Assembly (NCBI RefSeq): GCF_046237015.1
Contig: NZ_JBJYIN010000007.1
Location: 159,563-223,562, forward strand
Direction of reading: 5' to 3'
Length of the DNA stretch: 64,000 nt
Origin: JBJYIN01 sp046237015
GTDB lineage: Bacteria; Pseudomonadota; Gammaproteobacteria; Enterobacterales; Enterobacteriaceae
Part shown: positions 59,209 to 64,000 of the stretch, piece by piece
How the letters are laid out: each line of letters opens with the position of its first letter
Numbering within the stretch: the first letter of the stretch is position 1
Program-made: the position numbers and the translations under genes
Notes under the pieces: model-generated
Database searches by the model: none
What the model was told of the DNA's origin: nothing
What the model saw: only the letters and a program-made list of their open reading frames with translations

Positions 59209-60615
59209 ATGCAGGAAACGATTTTGAATAAACAGGAAACGGTGTTGAATAAAATAGTGCGAGATAAGGCCCTATGGGTTGAAGAACGCCAGCAACAACA
59301 GCCGCTGTCTACGTTCCAGCACGAAATCGTGCCAAGCCAGCGTGATTTTTATCAGGCACTTCGCCAGAATAAACCGGCGTTTATTCTGGAATGTAAAAAA
59401 GCTTCCCCGTCGAAGGGGTTAATTCGTCATGATTTCGATCCCGTCGCCATTGCGCAGGTTTATCAGGACTATGCTTCCGCTATTTCTGTTCTGACTGACG
59501 AAAAATATTTTCAGGGTGATTTTGCTTTTCTGCCACGGGTCAGCGCAGCGGTGTCACAGCCCGTGTTGTGTAAAGATTTCATTATCTCCCCCTACCAGAT
59601 CTATCTGGCACGCTATTATCAGGCAGACGCCATTTTATTGATGCTATCGGTGCTTGACGACACTCAGTATCGCCAACTTTCAGAACTCGCCCATAGTCTG
59701 AAACTGGGCGTATTAACTGAAGTCAGTAATGAGGAAGAACTGCACAGAGCCATCCAACTTGAAGCTCGTGTTGTCGGTATCAATAATCGTGATTTACGCG
59801 ATCTGTCTATCGATCTTAACCGAACCCGGACACTGGCTCCTCGTCTTCCTGCTAACGTGACGGTGATTAGCGAATCGGGGATCAACCGCCACGCACAAAT
59901 CCGTGAATTGAGCCAGTTCGCTAATGGATTTCTAATCGGCAGCTCATTAATGTCTGAACCAGACCTGACCATGGCAGTGCGCCGTGTCATTCTGGGGGAA
60001 AACAAAGTCTGTGGGCTAACCCGAGCTAACGATGCGAAGGCCGCTTATCATAGCGGAGCATTTTACGGTGGTTTAATTTTCGTAGAAGACTCGTCGCGCT
60101 ATGTTACCCCGGCACAGGCTGAAAACGTGATCGCTGGTGCTCCGCTTCATTATGTAGGTGTGTTCCGCAATGCGTCCATTGAGCATATCGTCAATATTGC
60201 TAAACAGCTCAAATTAGCCGCCGTCCAACTGCATGGTCAGGAAAACCAACAGACGATTTCTCAACTTCGCCAACAGTTACCCGCATCTTGTAAAATTTGG
60301 AAGGCATTCAGTATCAAGACGGAATTTCCCCCTCTCCATTTGCAGGATGTCGATCGCTATGTACTGGACAATGCTCAAGGAGGAAGCGGTCGCGCCTTCG
60401 ATTGGTCTTTGTTGGAAGGTCAACCACTGGACAATGTCATGCTGGCCGGTGGGTTAAATATCGAAAACTGCGCACAGGCCGCTCAATTGGGTTGTGCCGG
60501 GTTGGATTTCAATTCCGGCGTTGAAAGCCAGCCAGGCCTGAAAGACGCCGATAAAATTGCCGCGGTGTTCCAAACGTTACGCACCGTTCAAACGAATAAA
60601 ACTGCTCACCATTAA
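59209..60615 (+). CDS. trpCF: Bifunctional InGPS / PRA isomerase
   Basis: A 468-residue fusion. Residues 1 to about 255 are indole-3-glycerol-phosphate synthase (ILECKKASPSKGLI, LCKDFIISPYQ, TEVSNEEE, VISESGI); the rest is phosphoribosylanthranilate isomerase (VCGLTRANDAKAAY, LHGQENQQ, LDNAQGGSGRAFDWSLL). The N-terminus carries a tandem 7-residue repeat QETILNK-QETVLNK from a 21-bp duplication, so it is seven residues longer than expected. It is preceded by AGAGGA. Confidence 0.96.
   Translation: MQETILNKQETVLNKIVRDKALWVEERQQQQPLSTFQHEIVPSQRDFYQALRQNKPAFILECKKASPSKGLIRHDFDPVAIAQVYQDYASAISVLTDEKYFQGDFAFLPRVSAAVSQPVLCKDFIISPYQIYLARYYQADAILLMLSVLDDTQYRQLSELAHSLKLGVLTEVSNEEELHRAIQLEARVVGINNRDLRDLSIDLNRTRTLAPRLPANVTVISESGINRHAQIRELSQFANGFLIGSSLMSEPDLTMAVRRVILGENKVCGLTRANDAKAAYHSGAFYGGLIFVEDSSRYVTPAQAENVIAGAPLHYVGVFRNASIEHIVNIAKQLKLAAVQLHGQENQQTISQLRQQLPASCKIWKAFSIKTEFPPLHLQDVDRYVLDNAQGGSGRAFDWSLLEGQPLDNVMLAGGLNIENCAQAAQLGCAGLDFNSGVESQPGLKDADKIAAVFQTLRTVQTNKTAHH
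59212..59253 (+). repeat. 21-bp tandem duplication in trpC start
   Basis: CAGGAAACGATTTTGAATAA(A) at 59212-59232 is followed by a copy with two changes at 59233-59253. It adds seven codons in frame directly after the start codon. Confidence 0.9.
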
Positions 60616-60637
60616 ATGAATAAAAGACAGGAATATT

Positions 60638-61828
60638 ATGACGTTACTTAATCCTTATTTTGGTGAATTTGGTGGACAATATGTTCCACAAATTCTGATC
60701 CCTGCCCTGCGCCAGTTGGAAGAAGCCTTCGTTAGCGCTCAGCAGGATCCCGATTTTCAGGCTGAGTTTTTTGATCTGCTGAAAAATTATGCGGGTCGTC
60801 CAACGGCCCTCACCTTGTGCAAAAATTTAACGGCGGGGACACGAACCAAGTTATACCTGAAGCGTGAAGATTTATTGCACGGCGGTGCGCATAAAACCAA
60901 CCAGGTTCTGGGACAAGCTCTGTTAGCAAAGCGAATGGGCAAAAGTGAGATTATTGCCGAAACAGGTGCGGGTCAGCATGGGGTGGCGACAGCCCTCGCC
61001 TGCGCATTATTAGGGTTGAAATGTCGTATCTATATGGGAGCTAAGGATGTTGAGCGCCAATCGCCTAACGTTTTCCGTATGCGTTTGATGGGCGCCGAAG
61101 TCATCCCTGTACACAGTGGTTCCTCTACGTTGAAAGACGCCTGTAACGAAGCGTTACGGGACTGGTCCGGCAGTTATGAAAACGCGCACTACCTGTTGGG
61201 AACGGCGGCAGGTCCACACCCTTATCCCACGATCGTTCGCGAATTTCAACGCATGATCGGCGAAGAAACGAAAGCTCAAATGCAAGAAAAAGAAGGTCGC
61301 CTGCCTGATGCCGTTTTAGCCTGTGTCGGTGGGGGGTCCAATGCCATCGGCATGTTCGCCGATTTTATTGACGATGAGTCAGTGCGTCTGATTGGCGTCG
61401 AACCCGCAGGGTTGGGAATAGAAACCGGACAGCACGGCGCACCGTTAAAACACGGCCGCGTCGGGATCTACTTCGGCATGAAATCCCCCATGATGCAGAC
61501 GACAGACGGACAAATCGAAGAGTCTTATTCGCTGTCAGCCGGTCTGGATTTTCCTTCCGTCGGACCACAGCATGCTTACCTCAATAGCATTGGTCGCGCC
61601 GACTATGTTTCGATCACCGATGATGAAGCGCTGGAAGCATTTAAGGCGCTTTCTCGCCACGAGGGGATTATTCCCGCGTTAGAGTCGTCTCATGCACTGG
61701 CTTATGCGCTTAAGATGATTAAAGAAGAGCCGGAAAAAGAGCAAATACTGGTGGTCAATCTGTCTGGCCGTGGCGATAAAGATATATTTACCGTTTACGA
61801 TATTCTGAAAGAACGGGGAGAAATTTAA
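60638..61828 (+). CDS. trpB: Tryptophan synthase beta chain
   Basis: A 396-residue PLP enzyme condensing indole with serine. PLP lysine in the LHGGAHKTNQVLGQAL motif, ETGAGQHGVA and the phosphate loop CVGGGSNAIGMF are intact. It forms the alpha2-beta2 complex with TrpA. 22 bp after trpC; stop overlaps trpA by one base. Confidence 0.98.
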   Translation: MTLLNPYFGEFGGQYVPQILIPALRQLEEAFVSAQQDPDFQAEFFDLLKNYAGRPTALTLCKNLTAGTRTKLYLKREDLLHGGAHKTNQVLGQALLAKRMGKSEIIAETGAGQHGVATALACALLGLKCRIYMGAKDVERQSPNVFRMRLMGAEVIPVHSGSSTLKDACNEALRDWSGSYENAHYLLGTAAGPHPYPTIVREFQRMIGEETKAQMQEKEGRLPDAVLACVGGGSNAIGMFADFIDDESVRLIGVEPAGLGIETGQHGAPLKHGRVGIYFGMKSPMMQTTDGQIEESYSLSAGLDFPSVGPQHAYLNSIGRADYVSITDDEALEAFKALSRHEGIIPALESSHALAYALKMIKEEPEKEQILVVNLSGRGDKDIFTVYDILKERGEI

Positions 61829-62631
61829 TGGCGCGTTATCAACATTTATTCAAACGTCTGGCAGATAAAAAAGAAGGGGCATTTGTTCCCTTTGTGACGC
61901 TAGGCGACCCTTCCCCCGAGCAATCACTGAAGATCATCGATACGCTCATCGCCGCTGGCGCTGATGCCTTAGAACTTGGCATCCCCTTTTCTGATCCATT
62001 AGCTGACGGCCCAACCATTCAGGATGCCAATCTCCGCGCTTTTGCGGCCGGTGTCACGCCAGGCCACTGTTTTGAAATGCTGGCTGCAATCCGGCAGAAA
62101 CACCCGGATGTGCCAATTGGTCTACTGATGTACGCCAACTTAGTATTTAGTAATGGTATTGATGCGTTTTATCAACGCTGCGCCAGTGTCGGCGTTGATT
62201 CAGTTCTGGTTGCTGACGTGCCGGTGGAGGAATCAGCCCCTTTCCGCGCCGCTGCACAACGTCATGATATCGCGCCGATATTTATCTGCCCGCCAAATGC
62301 CGATGACGAACTGCTTCATGAAATTGCTTCGCATGGCCGTGGTTATACTTATTTGTTATCCCGTGCAGGCGTCACTGGCACGGAAAAACGAGCGCAAATG
62401 CCGTTACACCACCTGATAGCAAAATTAAACGAATATCACGCTGCCCCACCGCTTCAGGGGTTCGGGATATCAGAACCCGCCCAGGTACGAGAAGCACTCG
62501 CGGCTGGCGCAGCAGGCGCAATATCCGGCTCAGCGATTGTCCGCATCATTGAAAAGAATCAGCAGCATCCCTCTGAAATGTTGAGCCAGTTGCGGGCTTT
62601 TGTTAGTGAAATGAAAGCAGCAACACGTTAA
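61828..62631 (+). CDS. trpA: Tryptophan synthase alpha chain
   Basis: A 267-residue TIM-barrel subunit that splits indole-3-glycerol phosphate. Catalytic Glu in LELGIPFSDPLADGP and Asp in VLVADVPVEES; the loop LLSRAGVTGTE is present. Last gene of the operon; its ATG overlaps the trpB stop (TAATG). It contains a KOPS octamer at 61908. Confidence 0.98.
   Translation: MARYQHLFKRLADKKEGAFVPFVTLGDPSPEQSLKIIDTLIAAGADALELGIPFSDPLADGPTIQDANLRAFAAGVTPGHCFEMLAAIRQKHPDVPIGLLMYANLVFSNGIDAFYQRCASVGVDSVLVADVPVEESAPFRAAAQRHDIAPIFICPPNADDELLHEIASHGRGYTYLLSRAGVTGTEKRAQMPLHHLIAKLNEYHAAPPLQGFGISEPAQVREALAAGAAGAISGSAIVRIIEKNQQHPSEMLSQLRAFVSEMKAATR
61908..61915 (-). other. KOPS, right of dif
   Basis: CCCTTCCC on the plus strand (GGGAAGGG on minus) in trpA, pointing left toward dif. 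Confidence 0.5.
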
Positions 62632-62689
62632 TAAAACGTTATCCTCTTGAGCAATGCAATGCATTGGTTTTCTGGAGTAGAGCCCATGG

Positions 62690-62735
62690 ATGGGCCAACT
62701 AAGCCAATACGCAATCAGCCTGAAGTATGACGAGC
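62690..62735. mobile_element. Degraded end of the MITE-like element
   Basis: CTAAGCCAAT followed by CAGCCTGAAGTATGACGAG corresponds to the right-hand end of the 272-bp element. The left part is missing or too diverged to recognise. Confidence 0.5.
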
Positions 62736-62846
62736 AATAAACATGCATCCACATGCATACGATCTCATTTTAGTATTGCACATCCCTTTATTAAAGAAAT
62801 AACATCAAACTCAACAACTATTTTATTTCAAAAAAATCAAAAATGT

Positions 62847-62877
62847 AAAAATTAATTTCAAATTGAAATTAATTTTT
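62847..62877. promoter_or_regulatory. 31-bp palindrome upstream of porin gene
   Basis: A perfect 15-bp inverted repeat around one central base; core ATTTCAA-A-TTGAAAT. It lies 224 bp before the kdgM-like start. Length and perfection suggest a binding site for a dimeric regulator. The TTTC-N5-GAAA order is opposite to a KdgR box. Confidence 0.5.
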
Positions 62878-63100
62878 TATTTTCTCGAATTATTTAAGAT
62901 GAAATAGCGTTTTATTTCCACACTTCATAAAACAAAATCAAAAAATAAGAGGAAAATCACATAACTGAAATCATTTTTAATTTTTCTATTTTAAAGATCT
63001 TGTTCACATTACTTAAAGAAATAATAAATAGAATGGAACTCGCTGAACAAAAGTGGCAGCAGTTTCTAAATAATAATTCTCTTCGACACGGGAAAATAAC

Positions 63101-63835
63101 ATGAAAGTTAAAATTTTAGCGATGGTGGTAACCTCCTTAGTAAGTTTAAGCTCTATGGCGGTAACGATTGACTACCGCCATGAAATGAAAGATACCGCAA
63201 ATGCAAACCACCAGGATCGTCTCCTGATCTCTAACCGTTTTGATAACGGTTTTGGTTTGTCTCTGGAAGGTAAATGGAAACAATCTTCTGGTGATAAAAG
63301 CGATCCGTATAATAAACCAAACAAACCTTATAACGAAACCGTCAGCAACGGCACTGAAGTCACCGCCAGCTATCTATACAAGTTTGACAAGACGTTCAGT
63401 CTGGAAGGTGGTTTCAACATGGTGACTGACTCCAACACCAATAACTACCGCCCATATATCAAGGGTGCAGTCAACATCACTGATTCCCTGTACTATAACC
63501 TGCGTTATCGTCCTTTCTACAAACGCTATAGCGGCAATATCGGCACAGCCAAAGATACAGATATGAAAGGCTATGCCATCACTAGCGTTATCGGTTATAA
63601 ACTGCCAGCCAATTTCACTATTGAATATGAGTTTGAATACGTTAAAAACACTAAAGCTGGTAGCTTTGGCTACATATATGATAACGACAACGATAATATG
63701 ACCCACGACGTGAAACTGTCCTACAAATTCGACAAAAACTGGACTCCGTATATTCAGTTAGCTAACGTTGAACAAGACTCGGCGACCGATCATCGTCAAA
63801 CCCGTTATCGTGCAGGTATTCAATATAACTTCTAA
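63101..63835 (+). CDS. KdgM-family oligogalacturonate porin
   Basis: A 244-residue outer-membrane protein with a signal peptide (cut after SSMA) and a 12-stranded beta-barrel pattern ending in aromatic YNF. TIDYRHEMKD at the mature N-terminus, SLEGKWKQ, YKFDKTFSLEGGF and YRAGIQYNF are typical of KdgM/KdgN/NanC porins. In soft-rot bacteria these let acidic oligogalacturonides from pectin cross the outer membrane. AT-rich upstream region with a large palindrome suggests tight regulation. The exact paralog (kdgM or kdgN) cannot be decided. Confidence 0.88.
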   Translation: MKVKILAMVVTSLVSLSSMAVTIDYRHEMKDTANANHQDRLLISNRFDNGFGLSLEGKWKQSSGDKSDPYNKPNKPYNETVSNGTEVTASYLYKFDKTFSLEGGFNMVTDSNTNNYRPYIKGAVNITDSLYYNLRYRPFYKRYSGNIGTAKDTDMKGYAITSVIGYKLPANFTIEYEFEYVKNTKAGSFGYIYDNDNDNMTHDVKLSYKFDKNWTPYIQLANVEQDSATDHRQTRYRAGIQYNF

Positions 63836-63909
63836 TTATTAATATTTTGTAAACACTATATTAATAAAGAAGTAGATATTCACTCATTGGTTTGTTAGTT
63901 CCTGTCTCT

Positions 63910-63940
63910 AAAAACGGCGGATATATTATCCGCCGTTTTT
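63910..63940 (+). terminator. Terminator of porin gene
   Basis: AAAACGGCGGATA / TATCCGCCGTTTT with loop TAT, followed by TTT; about 75 bp past the gene. Confidence 0.9.
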
Positions 63941-63947
63941 TTACATA

Positions 63948-64000
63948 TATACCCAAAATAATTCAAGTTTCAGGAAGGCGGCAAGCGAAGGAATCCCGAT
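63948..64000. mobile_element. Left end of MITE-like element, cut by window
   Basis: TATACCCAAAATAATTCAAG then TT, followed by GGAAGGCGGCAA, repeats the left end of the element at 51118. The remainder lies outside the window. Confidence 0.7.

Larger units (their letters stand above)
62632..63100. promoter_or_regulatory. trpA-kdgM gap: element remnant and porin promoter
   Basis: 469 bp without a gene. At 62690-62735 the sequence TGAAGTATGACGAG with nearby CTAAGCCAAT matches the right end of the repeat element at 51118-51389, a degraded copy. The rest is strongly AT-rich and includes a 31-bp palindrome (62847-62877). GTTCACATT at 63002 could be half of a CRP site. I did not find a KdgR box with the usual spacing. 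Confidence 0.5.

Noticed and set aside
62878..63100. KdgR operator before the porin gene
   Set aside because: ATGAAATAGCG and TTATTTC near 62900 look like half-sites, but their spacing is about twice that of a KdgR box.

Overview
The window looks like the replication-terminus region of an Enterobacterales chromosome, most likely Pectobacterium or a close relative. The gene order follows the terminus half of the Escherichia coli map in blocks (ynfB/ynfD, bioD2-mlc-ynfL-ynfM, tus-fumC-manA-ydgA, add-ydgJ, cnu-rsxABCDGE-nth-dtpA, cysB-topA-yciN-sohB-yciK-btuR-rluB-yciO-rnm-trp). However, trpG is a separate gene rather than fused to trpD, and a KdgM-family oligogalacturonate porin follows trpA, which suits a soft-rot pectinolytic bacterium. 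The species call is inference.

Terminus signals are unusually complete. A dif site (XerCD recombination site) lies at 5152-5179. KOPS octamers (GGGNAGGG) point toward it from both sides, on the plus strand to its left and on the minus strand to its right. A Ter site sits in front of tus at 17536-17552. Two exact matS motifs (MatP sites) lie in ydgJ and rsxD.

Layout. 1-2591: TetR regulator (cut by the window edge), YbjJ-type MFS transporter and YaeF lipoprotein. 2592-5652: a toxin-antitoxin cluster around dif, made of an Xre/RES pair, a YjjJ-type HTH-HipA kinase preceded by four 12-bp-phased ATTCAT repeats, and a decayed TacA-type (DUF1778) antitoxin. 5653-8173: pdxK with a coupled small ORF, and a divergent Tat-exported PLP aminotransferase. 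8423-11173: ydfG, a second methionine aminopeptidase in an operon with a ParD-like ribbon-helix-helix protein (with three 11-bp GTATAT repeats upstream), ynfB and ynfD. 11290-17448: DHA2 efflux pump, bioD2, mlc, ynfL/ynfM. 17536-25251: Ter/tus, fumC with a perfect 38-bp tandem duplication in its leader, manA, ydgA, a bile-acid/arsenite-type transporter, add. 25333-27531: yfeH, ydgJ. 27632-35946: an arabinose block (araC, araFGH, divergent araBA, no araD). 36101-44944: cnu, rsxABCDGE-nth, dtpA. 45019-55680: cysB, topA, yciN, sohB, yciK, btuR, rluB, yciO, rnm. 55789-62631: trp promoter, attenuator and trpLEGDCFBA. 63101-63835: kdgM-like porin.

Most genes are conserved housekeeping functions: electron transfer to SoxR (Rsx), tryptophan synthesis, arabinose import and catabolism, and nucleotide and sugar-phosphate metabolism. 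The accessory interest lies around dif, in the ParD-like/MetAP operon, in a miniature inverted-repeat element (51118-51389, with other copies or ends near 62690 and 63948), and in several short tandem duplications in or beside conserved genes (fumC, rsxC, rsxG, trpC).
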